Assembly (NCBI RefSeq): GCF_013760845.1
Contig: NZ_JACDUU010000007.1
Location: 1 to 64,000 of the forward strand
Origin: [Anoxybacillus] calidus
Lineage (GTDB): Bacteria > Bacillota > Bacilli > Bacillales > Anoxybacillaceae
Reading direction: 5' to 3'
DNA length: 64,000 bases
Part shown: positions 42,856 to 52,490 of the stretch, piece after piece
Layout: each line of letters starts with the position of its first letter
Position numbering within the stretch: position 1 is the first letter of the stretch
The notes under the pieces: generated by a model
Database searches by the model: none
The model's input: only the letters and a program-made list of their open reading frames with translations
Told to the model about the DNA's origin: nothing
Program-made: the position numbers and the translations under genes

Positions 42856-43419
42856 ATGAAAGCAGATAGAAAGGGGGAGAGTGAGATTCAAGACGAAGCT
42901 TTAATCGCCAAAGTAAAGAAAGGCAACGAGCATGCATTTCGCTTATTAATCGAGAAATACCGTGATTATTTATTTAAAACAGTATACTCGATTATTCGTA
43001 ATGAAAAAGATGCCGAAGATATCACACAAGAAGTATTTGTCCGAATGTATCTTTCACTCCCCCAATATCAATCACAGGGTTTTAAAGCATGGATTACGCG
43101 CATTGCCGTGAACTATGCAATTGATGTAAAGCGGAAAATGCAGCGGAAGCGCGAAGAAATGTTGGAGGTTATTGAGGTGGAAGCGAATGAAAGTGTCGAG
43201 CTTCCGATTATCCAAAAGGAAGAACGGGAGCGAATTCGTCAACGTCTTGAGGCAATTCCGCCTAACTATCGAGAGGTAATTTATGCTTATTACATTGATG
43301 AAAAATCGTATCAACAAATTGCTAAAGAACAAAACATCGAAGTGAAAACAGTTGAGACAAAGCTATACAGGGCACGCAATTGGCTAAGAAAGAATTGGAA
43401 GGAGGAGGATTTTCGATGA
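42856..43419 (+). CDS. ECF-type RNA polymerase sigma factor
   Basis: This sigma factor has region 2 (about 25-90: FRLLIEKYRDYLFKTVYSII, DAEDITQEVFVRMYLSLPQY, FKAWITRIAVNYAIDVKR). Region 4 (about 125-180) contains IPPNYREVIYAYYIDEKSYQ and the helix-turn-helix QNIEVKTVETKLYRARNWLR. The ATG at 42856 has no ribosome site upstream. AAGGGGGAG lies inside the frame, 8 bases before an ATT at 42886 where family members typically begin. It is the first gene of a four-gene overlapping operon with an anti-sigma factor. Confidence 0.88.
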   Translation: MKADRKGESEIQDEALIAKVKKGNEHAFRLLIEKYRDYLFKTVYSIIRNEKDAEDITQEVFVRMYLSLPQYQSQGFKAWITRIAVNYAIDVKRKMQRKREEMLEVIEVEANESVELPIIQKEERERIRQRLEAIPPNYREVIYAYYIDEKSYQQIAKEQNIEVKTVETKLYRARNWLRKNWKEEDFR

Positions 43420-43868
43420 GTCATTACACAAAAGAAGAATGGCGGCAATTCATTTTTGATGTATTGCCAGAAGAAAAAAGAGAAGAAATGGAGAATCATC
43501 TTTATTCGTGTGATGAATGTTTAGCGGTATATATGGAGCTCATTGAACAGAGTGCTTCCGGATTGCCAACTCCTTCAGAGAAAGCTATTTCAGCCGATGT
43601 CATCCTTGAACAAGCTGCGCTAGATGCAAAGCTGAAGCGGATGAAGAAGCCACAGCATAAACAAAAACTGCTTCATTACGGAATTGCTGCGATCATTACG
43701 ATTGGGTTTATGTCTTCTGGAATTTTCCAATCTGCAACGAATGCAGCCGTTCTAGGAACAAATATATCAGAAAACAGACCGTCCTATACGGAACAATGGA
43801 TGGATAAAACATTATCATTTCTTGATTGGTTAAAACCGAACAAAAAGGAGGAAGGGAACAGCCGATGA
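43416..43868 (+). CDS. Zinc-finger anti-sigma factor
   Basis: This 150-residue protein has the cytoplasmic ZAS motif H28-xxx-C32-xx-C35 in MENHLYSCDECL. A linker and one transmembrane helix (about 87-107, YGIAAIITIGFMSSGIF) follow, then a short outer part. The ATG overlaps the end of the sigma gene (ATGA), and AAGGAGGAGG precedes it. It should hold the ECF sigma factor at the membrane until a signal; the signal is unknown. Confidence 0.85.
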   Translation: MSHYTKEEWRQFIFDVLPEEKREEMENHLYSCDECLAVYMELIEQSASGLPTPSEKAISADVILEQAALDAKLKRMKKPQHKQKLLHYGIAAIITIGFMSSGIFQSATNAAVLGTNISENRPSYTEQWMDKTLSFLDWLKPNKKEEGNSR

Positions 43869-44944
43869 ACAAAAATTCGTTAGTCGCGTTCTTTTTATCG
43901 TTTATCCCTGGTACTGGTCATTTTTATTTAAATAAGAGAGCAAGGGGAGTGCTCTACAGCTTTGGCTTTTTTGCGCCCATTGTTATGGCGATAGGTCTAG
44001 CGTTTTTGACACATGACAGTGACGTGCTCGCTTTAACGCTCTTTTCTTTGCTTATTTGGTTAATCAGTATTTTAGATATGATTCTTACACTCATAAAAAG
44101 AAAGCCGGAATATACGCCTGTACAAGGGGAAGGAATGAATTTGCCGTCAAACGAAGATAACGAAAAGTTTTATACCATTCTGCTTTCATTCATTCCAGGG
44201 CTTGGACATTTTCAGCTTGGTTTGATGAACCGCGGGTTAACGTTATTAATTAGTTTCTTTGGTCTTATTATCATGATATTTTTTGTGGCTGTATTGACAC
44301 ATGAAGGTAGCTTTCTAGTTTTTTTAGGAATTTTGCCGATCATTTGGATTTACAACATGTTTGATATGATTCAACAGCTTAACCGAAAACAAAATGGTGA
44401 GCCACTGGTCGATCGAACGATTTTTGAAGATTTTGAAATAAAACGCGAGGACGGAAGAAAAAGCAAGACACTTGCGACTATCCTTTCTATATTTCCTGGC
44501 GCGGGTCATATGTACTTAGGGTTGCAGCGCAGAGGATTGCAATTAATGGCTGCGTTTTTGCTGGCGATTTATGTGATGGATGTGTTAAGACTGTCGGCAT
44601 TTTTCTTCCTTATTCCGCTCATTTGGTTTTACAGCTTTTTTGATGCATTGCAGAAGGCGTCGAAGTACGGCGAAGAGGAACTAGAAGACCTTCCGATTGT
44701 TTCTTACTTTGTGAATCACCAAAAATGGATTGGAGTCGGTTTGTTGTTGATGGGGCTCTATTATTTCCTTGACAGCATCTTACTTCCAACGTTTGCTCCA
44801 TATCTATCGGAATTGTTACAAATCGACCTCTATTACTGGTATCAACGATTGTTTCAAACGACGATTGTTTGCATTTTATTAATTGGCGGCGGAATCAAGC
44901 TGCTTTTAGGCAGTAAAGAGAAGAAGGGAGAGGAGATGAAATGA
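43865..44944 (+). CDS. Polytopic membrane protein with three TM2-like repeats
   Basis: This 359-residue protein is built of repeats. Each starts with a variant of one motif: FFLSFIPGTGHFYLNKRARG (about 8-27), LLSFIPGLGHFQLGLMNRG (about 103-121) and ILSIFPGAGHMYLGLQRRG (about 205-223). Each is followed by hydrophobic helices. A fourth membrane part ends the protein. This looks like the TM2/DUF5683 type of domain in triplicate. It overlaps the anti-sigma gene by ATGA and sits in the ECF operon, so a membrane-stress or signal-sensing role is likely (inference). Confidence 0.7.
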   Translation: MNKNSLVAFFLSFIPGTGHFYLNKRARGVLYSFGFFAPIVMAIGLAFLTHDSDVLALTLFSLLIWLISILDMILTLIKRKPEYTPVQGEGMNLPSNEDNEKFYTILLSFIPGLGHFQLGLMNRGLTLLISFFGLIIMIFFVAVLTHEGSFLVFLGILPIIWIYNMFDMIQQLNRKQNGEPLVDRTIFEDFEIKREDGRKSKTLATILSIFPGAGHMYLGLQRRGLQLMAAFLLAIYVMDVLRLSAFFFLIPLIWFYSFFDALQKASKYGEEELEDLPIVSYFVNHQKWIGVGLLLMGLYYFLDSILLPTFAPYLSELLQIDLYYWYQRLFQTTIVCILLIGGGIKLLLGSKEKKGEEMK

Positions 44945-45858
44945 GAAAATGGCGTGTGGGGACGGTGTCGATGGGCGCCTCCCTTATTTTACTTGGTATC
45001 GTGTTATTCATTTCTCAATGGAAAGGAATGGGGGCTGCAGACATTTTTATGAGCTGGTGGCCTTTTCTCTTAGTGGTGCTCGGTGTTGAAATTCTTGTGC
45101 ATTTTTATTTTTCAAAGAGGGAAAATACATTTATCAAATATGATTTTCTAAGTATCATCTTTATCGGAGTGCTTGGTTCAGTAGCGGTAGGATTTGTATT
45201 GCTTTCGTCAACAGGTATACTGCAAGAATTTCGCACCGCAGTCAGTGCGGAAACGAGAGTCTTTCATTTACCGGAAGTACGTCAATCTGTTTCTTCCGAG
45301 ATTAAAAGAATCGTGTTAAGAACGGGAAGTCAACCCGTTGTGATTGAAGGAAGCAAAGGTAACGAAATCCAGATTTTTGGAACGTACCAGTCAATTTCAG
45401 CTAATGACATCCAAAGGCCAGAAGATTATGTTACGATGAATATTGTTGAGGACACAATGTATATGACCATAAAAGAAATGCCGCGGAAGGAAGGACTGTT
45501 CCATACGATGAGCACGATGACTCCCACCGTAATGATTCCCCAACATCTTTCGCTCGAAGTACGAGGAGGATATAATTCAGTGTTTCTTTATCCGCGACAG
45601 CTTGCCGCCAATTGGACCGTTTCGAAAGCAGAGAGCGTTCATATTGAATTAGATAAAAATACAAATATTCTCGTAACAGCTGTGACACATGAGAGTTTAG
45701 AAGACGGGAATATAGCATGGCAAAGAGAAAAAAGCACAGGACCTCAAAAAGACGACTTGCCACCGCAAGCGTTTAAAGGAAAGATTCAGTTAGGAAACGG
45801 AACTCATCATATTTATGTTTTCGATTCGCAACGTGTAGCGGTACATGTGATTAACTAG
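44941..45858 (+). CDS. LiaF-like / DUF5668 N-terminal membrane protein
   Basis: This 305-residue protein has two or three transmembrane helices in the first 90 residues: VGTVSMGASLILLGIVLFIS, SWWPFLLVVLGVEILVHFYF and LSIIFIGVLGSVAVGFVLL. A predicted outer beta-rich domain follows, as in LiaF/YvqF-type envelope sensors. It is the last gene of the ECF operon and overlaps the previous gene by 4 bases. It could regulate the sigma/anti-sigma pair. Confidence 0.7.
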   Translation: MRKWRVGTVSMGASLILLGIVLFISQWKGMGAADIFMSWWPFLLVVLGVEILVHFYFSKRENTFIKYDFLSIIFIGVLGSVAVGFVLLSSTGILQEFRTAVSAETRVFHLPEVRQSVSSEIKRIVLRTGSQPVVIEGSKGNEIQIFGTYQSISANDIQRPEDYVTMNIVEDTMYMTIKEMPRKEGLFHTMSTMTPTVMIPQHLSLEVRGGYNSVFLYPRQLAANWTVSKAESVHIELDKNTNILVTAVTHESLEDGNIAWQREKSTGPQKDDLPPQAFKGKIQLGNGTHHIYVFDSQRVAVHVIN

Positions 45859-46063
45859 AAGATTAAATGGGGTCTGGTACCAGCATATTTTTTAATGAAA
45901 ATTTTCGATGGATTTTGATATAATATCTCAGTTGTTGTATATATTTCTTTAATATGGACATTTATAAGACGAAAAAATTGCAACAACCTTTTCGTTTCGA
46001 TATTATGTTAAATAGTGGAAAAGGTATGGTAACTTATCTTATAACAAATAGGATGATGGGGAT

Positions 46064-46990
46064 ATGAAAAGAGCAAGAATTATTTATAATCCAACATCAG
46101 GACGCGAAATATTTAAAAAGCATTTGCCTGATGTATTAATTCAGCTGGAGCAGGCGGGTTATGAAACATCTTGCCATGCGACAACAGGGGCGGGGGATGC
46201 AACGAAAGCTGCAAGAGCAGCCGTAGAGCGTGAATTTGACCTTGTTATCGCCGCTGGTGGAGATGGTACAATTAACGAAGTAGTGAATGGAATTGCTGAT
46301 CAAGAATATCGCCCAAAACTCGGTATTATTCCGGTTGGCACGACGAATGATTTTGCCCGGGCGATTGGTGTACCGCGCACAATTGAAGGGGCATGCGATG
46401 TCATTGTCAACGGTGAAGCCGTGCCAATCGACATTGGCTGTGTTACAAATGAAGGTAGAACACATTACTTTATCAATATTGCCGGAGGCGGTCGCTTAAC
46501 TGAGTTAACGTATGAAGTACCAAGCAAATTAAAAACGATGCTTGGACAGCTGGCATATTATTTAAAAGGAATTGAAATATTGCCGTCAATTAAAGCGACC
46601 GAGGCGTGTATTGAGTATGACGGCAAAGTATATGAAGGCGAAATTATGTTATTCTTAGTTTCGCTTACGAATTCTGTTGGTGGATTCGAAAAATTGGCAC
46701 CCGATTCTTCGTTAAATGATGGCATGTTTGATTTAATTATTTTAAAGAAAACCAATCTTGCCGAATTTATTCGCATTGCAACGCTTGCCGCAAGAGGTGA
46801 GCACATTAACGATCCACATTTAATTTATACGAAGGCCAACCGCATCAAAGTCACCTCGCCAAACAAAATCCAGCTTAATTTAGATGGCGAGTACGGCGGA
46901 CTATTGCCTGGCGAGTTCGTCAACTTGTATCAACACCTTGAAGTATTTGTACCGAAAGAAAAAGCAAGACAAATGAGAGCAGGGCAGTAA
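46064..46990 (+). CDS. dgkB: Diacylglycerol kinase DgkB
   Basis: This 308-residue soluble lipid kinase returns diacylglycerol from lipoteichoic acid synthesis to phosphatidic acid. It has the nucleotide-binding AAGGDGTINEVVNGIAD motif (about 66-82), then GIIPVGTTNDFARAIGVPR and a C-terminal SLNDGMFDLIILKK segment. GATGATGGGG precedes the ATG. Its position before rlmCD is as in B. subtilis (yerQ-yefA). Confidence 0.95.
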   Translation: MKRARIIYNPTSGREIFKKHLPDVLIQLEQAGYETSCHATTGAGDATKAARAAVEREFDLVIAAGGDGTINEVVNGIADQEYRPKLGIIPVGTTNDFARAIGVPRTIEGACDVIVNGEAVPIDIGCVTNEGRTHYFINIAGGGRLTELTYEVPSKLKTMLGQLAYYLKGIEILPSIKATEACIEYDGKVYEGEIMLFLVSLTNSVGGFEKLAPDSSLNDGMFDLIILKKTNLAEFIRIATLAARGEHINDPHLIYTKANRIKVTSPNKIQLNLDGEYGGLLPGEFVNLYQHLEVFVPKEKARQMRAGQ

Positions 46991-47004
46991 CCTGTTCTCT
47001 TTTT
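46975..47004 (+). terminator. Terminator overlapping the dgkB 3' end
   Basis: GAGAGCAGG pairs with CCTGTTCTC (one G-T), followed by TTTTTGT. The stop codon of dgkB lies in the loop. Confidence 0.75.
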
Positions 47005-47066
47005 GTGTCTAAAGCAATTGTATGATACAATCAGTGCAGCATTTTTACGAAAAGGAAGTAGGAACG

Positions 47067-48464
47067 ATGACAAAAGTAGAAGCTCCAGTTGCGAAAAATG
47101 AATACTATGACGTGACTTTTGAAGATTTAACACATGACGGTGCTGGTGTTGCGAAAATCGACGGGTTTCCGATTTTCGTTGCCAACGGACTGCCTGGGGA
47201 AAAGGCGAAAATTAAAGTGATCAAAGTGAAAAAAGGCTACGGCTATGGCCGCTTAATTGAACTATATGAACCGAGCCCGGATCGCGTGGATGCGCCGTGT
47301 CCGATTTATAAACAATGCGGCGGATGCCAACTTCAGCACTTAAGCTATGAAGGACAGTTAAAGGCAAAACATAAACATGTGAAAGAAGTGCTCGCGCGTA
47401 TCGGGAAGATTGAAGACGTCATTGTTCATCCTGTGCTTGGTATGGGTAATCCGTGGCGCTATCGCAATAAAGCGCAAGTGCCGGTTGGCGAGCGCGAAGG
47501 GGGACTTGTTGCTGGCTTCTACCAGCAGCGCAGCCATGAAATCATCAATATGGAAGCCTGTCTCATCCAGCAGGGAATGAACGATGTTGTTGTACAAACG
47601 GTGAAAAAGATTTGTGAAAAATATGGTGTGAAAGCATACAATGAAGAAACACATAAAGGTGTGCTTCGTCATATTATGGCGCGTTATGGAGCAGTGACAA
47701 AAGAGGTAATGGTCGTTCTCATTACGCGCACGGAAGATTTACCTCATAAAAAGAAAATTGTTCAAGAAATTATCGAAAACGTCCCAAACGTGAAGTCCAT
47801 CATCCAAAACATCAATCCGAAACGGACGAACGTCATTATGGGTGATGAGACGAAAGTGTTGTGGGGAGCCGAATACATTTACGATTACATCGGTGATATC
47901 AAATTCGCAATCTCGGCTCGTTCCTTCTATCAAGTCAATCCAGAACAGACGAAAGTGCTATATGAAAAGGCGCTAGAATATGCACAGTTAACAGGTGAAG
48001 AAACAGTCATTGACGCTTACTGCGGCATCGGTACGATTTCGCTCTTTTTAGCGAAGAAAGCGAAAAAAGTATACGGTGTAGAAGTTGTGCCGGAAGCGAT
48101 TGAAGACGCCAAACGCAACGCCAAGCTTAACGGTATTGACAACGCCGAATTTGCCGTCGGTGAAGCAGAAGTCGTCATTCCAAAATGGTATGAACAAGGT
48201 ATCCAAGCTGACTGTATCGTCGTCGACCCGCCGCGCAAAGGCTGCGACGAAGCCTTGCTGCAAACGATCATTGCCATGAAACCTAAGCGCGTCGTGTATG
48301 TATCATGTAACCCGGCGACATTGGCAAGGGATTTACGAATTCTCGAAGATGGCGGGTATAAGACAATTGAAGTGCAGCCAGTGGACATGTTTCCGCATAC
48401 AAATCATGTTGAAAACGTCGCGAAGCTGGTGTTGAAAGAAGAGACAAGTTGTTTTGGTTCGTAA
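47067..48464 (+). CDS. rlmCD: 23S rRNA (uracil-5)-methyltransferase, RlmCD type
   Basis: This 465-residue TrmA/RumA-family enzyme methylates U747 and U1939 in Bacillus-type ribosomes. It has a TRAM domain first (about 8-66), then Fe-S cluster Cys C78, C84, C87 ([10 protein letters not shown]) and a later Cys in MEACLI. The SAM fold has [19 protein letters not shown], and the catalytic Cys motif is [24 protein letters not shown] sets the ATG at 47067, although the frame is open earlier. It is the yefA neighbour of dgkB. Confidence 0.92.
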   Translation: MTKVEAPVAKNEYYDVTFEDLTHDGAGVAKIDGFPIFVANGLPGEKAKIKVIKVKKGYGYGRLIELYEPSPDRVDAPCPIYKQCGGCQLQHLSYEGQLKAKHKHVKEVLARIGKIEDVIVHPVLGMGNPWRYRNKAQVPVGEREGGLVAGFYQQRSHEIINMEACLIQQGMNDVVVQTVKKICEKYGVKAYNEETHKGVLRHIMARYGAVTKEVMVVLITRTEDLPHKKKIVQEIIENVPNVKSIIQNINPKRTNVIMGDETKVLWGAEYIYDYIGDIKFAISARSFYQVNPEQTKVLYEKALEYAQLTGEETVIDAYCGIGTISLFLAKKAKKVYGVEVVPEAIEDAKRNAKLNGIDNAEFAVGEAEVVIPKWYEQGIQADCIVVDPPRKGCDEALLQTIIAMKPKRVVYVSCNPATLARDLRILEDGGYKTIEVQPVDMFPHTNHVENVAKLVLKEETSCFGS

Positions 48465-48598
48465 GGGTTTTAATGAAATGGAAACGAACGTTAAGTTTAA
48501 GCATGGTAGTTACCAATTTAGCCATTCAATTTAATAGGTAGAAATTTCGAAACAAGGAATGTAGCTAGAGGATTTTGTTGAATATATTTACAAAAAAT

Positions 48599-48695
48599 AG
48601 GCTGACCCTCAAGCGAAGTGTCAGAATCCACAACCATCATATATATAACACGGGTACTATATATGATGGTTGCGCGAGAGGTGATCAGCCTTTAT
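48599..48695. repeat. Intergenic hairpin repeat (family copy B)
   Basis: The outer ends AGGCTGA and TCAGCCT pair, and inside AACCATCATATATA pairs exactly with TATATATGATGGTT. The left arm AAGTGTCAGAATCCACAAC and the right TTGCGCGAGAGGT match copy A at 4035. The rest of the 450-base gap between rlmCD and the NUDIX gene (48465-48917) shows no gene. Confidence 0.75.
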
Positions 48696-48917
48696 GTTTA
48701 TACCCCTTCTACATTCAATCTCCGCACCAAAATGATCTGAGATAATGGGCTTATTTTTGTCATATGCTTGTCAATGCTCATGATTCACTGGTCCTTCTAG
48801 GAACTTTTAAGTATGAATAGGAATTTGTTAGTTATTCATTTCTCGTTTTCATTTCTTCATGTTCTACTGTTTGATAAAATAAGTTTGGAAAATATAGGAA
48901 TGAGAGGGCGAGATGTA

Positions 48918-49313
48918 GTGAAGAAAACCGTTCGTGTGGTTGGTGCGGTGATTTATAACGAGCAAAATGAAATCTTGTGTGCACTGCGTTCTCCGGAAAT
49001 GTCACTGCCTAATTTTTGGGAGTTCCCGGGCGGAAAGATGGAAGAAGGAGAAAATCCTGAGGAAACATTGGTGAGAGAAATTCATGAGGAATTAGGCTGT
49101 ACCATTGAAGTGTATGAAAAAATGAAAGAAGTTCATCATGAATATCCGAATATCATTGTTCATTTGCTTACATATAAAGCGAAAATCGTTGAAGGAGAGC
49201 CGAAAGCGAAAGAACATGCAGAATTAAAATGGGTACCGATTCGAAACTTACACTCCCTTGAATGGGCACCTGCTGACATTCCAACCGTAGAGGCATTATT
49301 AAAAGGGGTCTGA
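48918..49313 (+). CDS. NUDIX hydrolase, MutT-like nucleotide pyrophosphohydrolase
   Basis: This 131-residue protein has a full NUDIX box (GGKMEEGE, then REIHEELG with the conserved Gly, Glu and Arg spacing, about residues 38-60). FWEFPGGK and the C-terminal W in LKWVPI are typical of MutT/8-oxo-dGTP or deoxynucleotide pyrophosphatases. The frame is open upstream, but GAGAGGGCGAG points to the GTG at 48918. Its stop codon lies in the left arm of a 62-base hairpin repeat, so the 3' end may have been changed by that insertion. Confidence 0.85.
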   Translation: MKKTVRVVGAVIYNEQNEILCALRSPEMSLPNFWEFPGGKMEEGENPEETLVREIHEELGCTIEVYEKMKEVHHEYPNIIVHLLTYKAKIVEGEPKAKEHAELKWVPIRNLHSLEWAPADIPTVEALLKGV

Positions 49314-49366
49314 CCCCCGTCACATTAACGTATTAATGCGTTAATATAGTGGGGGTCAGACCCCCA
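49305..49366. repeat. Long GGGGTCTGACCCCC hairpin (family copy D)
   Basis: GGGGTCTGACCCCC at the left pairs with GGGGGTCAGACCCC at the right. An inner ATTAACG/CGTTAAT stem lies between them. Each arm is itself palindromic. It shares the GTCAGACCCC word with copy A. It contains the stop codon of the NUDIX gene and probably ends its transcript. Confidence 0.8.
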
Positions 49367-49402
49367 CTGCTGGAAACGATTAAAGGAATAGGAGAGAAGG
49401 AG

Positions 49403-50665
49403 ATGTCAATTTGGCATAATTCAAATTTTGTAAAGTTGTTTATCGGCAGGCTGCTTGCCAATGCGGGAGATAGTTTATACATAGTGGCAGCAATGTGGCT
49501 TGTTCATAAAATGGGAGGTTCTACATTTTATACGGGCTTAGCCGGATTTTTAGTGATGCTCCCGAACGCTTTGCAAATGTTCCTTGGACCGATTGTTGAG
49601 AAATTACCGGTGAAAAAAACATTAGTCGGCACGCAAATGCTTCAGGCCGGGGGTGTTTTATTGATTCCGATTGCTGACTTGTTTGACCTTTTATCGGTAT
49701 GGATGATTCTTGTGATCATGCCGTTACTTGCGCTCATTAATCAACTAGTCTTTCCCATTCAATCTGCATTATTGCCGATGTTACTGGAGAAAGAGCAGCT
49801 TGTGAAAGGAAATACGGCGTTCTCGTTTGCTTTTCACGGAATGGAGTTTGTGTTTTCGACATTTGGCGGCTTATTAATTACCGGGGTTGGTGCAGCAACG
49901 ATTTTATGGGTAGATTCCATTATTTTCATCGCAGCGATGCTTTGCTTTATCTCGCTTCGTTTACCAGTTAAGCGGTTAAATGAAGACAAAGCAGAGCAAT
50001 CATTCAAAAAGTATGTTCGTGATTTAAAGGAAGGTGTAGGACTTGTGTTTCGCTCGTCGCTTATTATAGTAGTTCTTGGAAGTGTTGTCGCGAATTTTGC
50101 GTTTGGGATGGTAACAGCAGTATTGCCCGATTATGCGGACGAACGCGGCGGGGCGGCGATGTATGGATTTTATTTGGCGTCATTGTCGATTGGTATGCTT
50201 ATCGGTTCGTTATTCGCTCCGGTATTTCAGCGTTTTCCATTTGGGAAAGTCGTCGTGTTCATGTTTTTCTTGACGGCGGTATTGTGGGAAGCGGCTGTAT
50301 ATGTGCCAAATGTGTATGTAAGTGTTGTGCTATTCGCTTTGTCACTCATGCCGATTGGCGGCACAAATGTATTATTTTCAGCATTAATGCAAAGCATTGT
50401 TCCGAGCCGTTATTTTACCCGCGTCATCACTGTTGTCGGAAGCATATGTGTTGGTGCAATGCCGCTTGCTTCGTTTCTAGCAGGTACGCTTGCAGTCCAA
50501 TGGGGGAGTACGCACGTATTGGCCATTCCAGCGTTTGGCATGCTATTTATTTCTCTCTATTGGCTGATCATACCAATGTTGCGGAGTTTACCAAAAACTG
50601 ATGAAGTGAAGCCGGAAGCGTTTGGTTTTACAATAGAAACGAAAGAGAAGGCAATCCCATCGTAG
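49403..50665 (+). CDS. MFS transporter
   Basis: This 420-residue permease has about twelve hydrophobic segments, starting NFVKLFIGRLLANAGDSLYI. It has the MFS pattern of two six-helix halves with a charged middle loop (LPVKRLNEDKAEQSFKKYVRDL, split by the half boundary). It looks like the drug-efflux/MdtG-like group often called MFS_3; the substrate is unknown. GAGAAGGAG sets the start at 49403. A hairpin terminator follows. Confidence 0.85.
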   Translation: MSIWHNSNFVKLFIGRLLANAGDSLYIVAAMWLVHKMGGSTFYTGLAGFLVMLPNALQMFLGPIVEKLPVKKTLVGTQMLQAGGVLLIPIADLFDLLSVWMILVIMPLLALINQLVFPIQSALLPMLLEKEQLVKGNTAFSFAFHGMEFVFSTFGGLLITGVGAATILWVDSIIFIAAMLCFISLRLPVKRLNEDKAEQSFKKYVRDLKEGVGLVFRSSLIIVVLGSVVANFAFGMVTAVLPDYADERGGAAMYGFYLASLSIGMLIGSLFAPVFQRFPFGKVVVFMFFLTAVLWEAAVYVPNVYVSVVLFALSLMPIGGTNVLFSALMQSIVPSRYFTRVITVVGSICVGAMPLASFLAGTLAVQWGSTHVLAIPAFGMLFISLYWLIIPMLRSLPKTDEVKPEAFGFTIETKEKAIPS

Positions 50666-50668
50666 CTG

Positions 50669-50700
50669 TTTGCTTCATTAGTATTGGCATGAAGCAAAAG
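50669..50700 (+). terminator. Hairpin after the MFS gene
   Basis: TTTGCTTCAT pairs exactly with ATGAAGCAAA over a 10-base loop. The T-run is missing, so it may be a weak terminator. Confidence 0.6.
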
Positions 50701-50762
50701 GATTCGACGGAAAAATAACGCTGTAAAAGTTTCAAATTGGAAAAATTAAAAAAATAGATCTG

Positions 50763-51194
50763 GCCTGGCCTTGCTTATACACAAGCGGCAATTGAGACCA
50801 TTTTCCCTGGTTTTGGAGCTATTGCATTATGTTTCTTCGCGTTTACGACGATTATGGCCTATTATTACATTGCAGAAACGAATATTGCTTACTTAACCCG
50901 CGAATGGCCGATGCTTGCTTTAAAAATCGTGATGCTCGGTGCCACGTTTTATGGATCAGTAAAAACAGCCAGTCTTGCATGGGCATTAGGTGATGTTGGT
51001 TTAGGTATCATGGTTTGGTTAAATGTTATTGCGATTGTCATTCTTGCTAAACCGTTGCTAAAAGCGTTAAAAGATGACGAGGAGCAGAAGGAAACAAGGG
51101 ATTAACCCGGTATTTGATTCTGTTAAATTAGGTATGAAAAACGCCGACTACTGGGTAAATGAATTTAAGAAAGATGAAGAATGGGTTTCTTAAT
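50763..51194 (+). pseudogene. Remnant of an alanine/sodium symporter (AGCS family)
   Basis: The frame GLAYTQAAIETIFPGFGAIA continues through FFAFTTIMAYYYIAETNIAY to a stop at 51105. After a one-base shift it goes on as NPVFDSVKLGMKNADYWVNE to a stop at 51194. Both parts match the C-terminal third of AGCS sodium:amino-acid symporters. About two thirds of the gene is missing and the rest is frameshifted, so it is a relic. Confidence 0.8.
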
Positions 51195-51212
51195 ATGGAA
51201 TAGACTTTTAAA

Positions 51213-51245
51213 AAGCAGGAACCGATTAAAGGTTTCTGCTTTTTT
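51213..51245 (+). terminator. Terminator after the symporter relic
   Basis: AGCAGGAACC pairs with GGTTTCTGCT (one G-T), followed by TTTTTATA. The terminator has survived behind the broken gene. Confidence 0.85.
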
Positions 51246-51355
51246 ATATATCTTAAATTTTTTCCTTAACAAAATTGTCAAACTATATACAACGTTTTAA
51301 GTTTGATTTCAATTAAGATGGATGTTAGAACAACCTTGACAGAATTGAGGGAAAT

Positions 51356-52474
51356 ATGTTGAACAACAGGGAACAATTGTGGAAGAAAGCAGAAATATTT
51401 ATTAGGAACTGCTATAAGGAATTAGGTAAAAGTACTGTGGATCTTGAACGAAGATTGCAAGAAATAAAAAAAGAAATTGAAGCAAATGGTTTTTATAAGC
51501 ATACTTACGAAGAATTAGAGTATGGGGCGAGAATGGCTTGGCGTAACAGCAACCGCTGCATTGGCCGCTTGTTTTGGCAGACACTGCATGTTTTTGATGC
51601 CAGACATTTAGAGACAGAGGAAGAAATTTTTGAGAGTTTACTGCAACATATTGAGTTTGCCACAAATAAAGGGAAAATACGTCCAGCCATTACGGTGTTT
51701 AAACCGGTTGAAAAGGGTAGAGAGAACGTGCGAATTTGGAACCATCAACTGATTCGCTATGCGGGGTATGAAACAGAACACGGTGTGATAGGAGACTCTT
51801 CTTCGATTTCTTTCACGAAAGCATGCGAGCAGATGGGATGGAAAGGGGATAGAACGCATTTTGATATTTTGCCTTTAGTGATTCAGATAAAGGGGAAGAA
51901 GCCGAAATGGTTTGAAATCCCGAAAGATCTGATTTTGGAAGTGCCAATTGAACATCCTGAGTTTTCGTGGTTTAAAGATTTGCAATTAAAATGGTATGCA
52001 GTTCCGATTATTTCTGATATGAGTTTAGAAATTGGCGGCATTCGTTATACAGCAGCCCCTTTTAACGGCTGGTATATGGAAACAGAGATTGGTGCGCGAA
52101 ATTTTGCTGATGATGATCGTTACAATATGCTTCCGAAAATCGCCTCCTGCATGGGATTAGACATGAGTACGAACGCAACGCTTTGGAAAGATAAAGCATT
52201 AATTGAATTAAATATTGCTGTGCTGCATTCTTATAAAAAAGCAGGTGTCAGCATTGTTGATCATCATACGGCAGCGCAGCAATTTAAGCTGTTTGAACAA
52301 AAAGAACAACAAGCTTGCCGCCACGTAACAGGGGACTGGACATGGCTCATACCGCCTGTTTCTCCAGCGACTACTCACATTTTCCATAAAAATTATGACA
52401 ACACAACGGTTACGCCAAATTATTTTTATCAGGAGCGGCCTTATGAAATAAATGATAGAAAAAGCGATGCCTAA
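51356..52474 (+). CDS. nos: Bacterial nitric oxide synthase oxygenase
   Basis: This 372-residue heme-thiolate enzyme makes NO from arginine with a borrowed reductase and a pterin. The heme Cys is C68 in [13 protein letters not shown]. The substrate/heme segment contains [18 protein letters not shown]-like text (here [18 protein letters not shown]). The C-terminal [17 protein letters not shown] supplies pterin-site Trp residues. There is no reductase domain, as usual in Bacillales. It is monocistronic with its own terminator; the promoter was not identified with confidence. Confidence 0.96.
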   Translation: MLNNREQLWKKAEIFIRNCYKELGKSTVDLERRLQEIKKEIEANGFYKHTYEELEYGARMAWRNSNRCIGRLFWQTLHVFDARHLETEEEIFESLLQHIEFATNKGKIRPAITVFKPVEKGRENVRIWNHQLIRYAGYETEHGVIGDSSSISFTKACEQMGWKGDRTHFDILPLVIQIKGKKPKWFEIPKDLILEVPIEHPEFSWFKDLQLKWYAVPIISDMSLEIGGIRYTAAPFNGWYMETEIGARNFADDDRYNMLPKIASCMGLDMSTNATLWKDKALIELNIAVLHSYKKAGVSIVDHHTAAQQFKLFEQKEQQACRHVTGDWTWLIPPVSPATTHIFHKNYDNTTVTPNYFYQERPYEINDRKSDA

Positions 52475-52490
52475 CATAGGTGTCGCTTTT
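52459..52490 (+). terminator. Terminator overlapping the nos 3' end
   Basis: AAAAGCGA pairs with TCGCTTTT around a 16-base loop that holds the nos stop codon. Confidence 0.75.
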
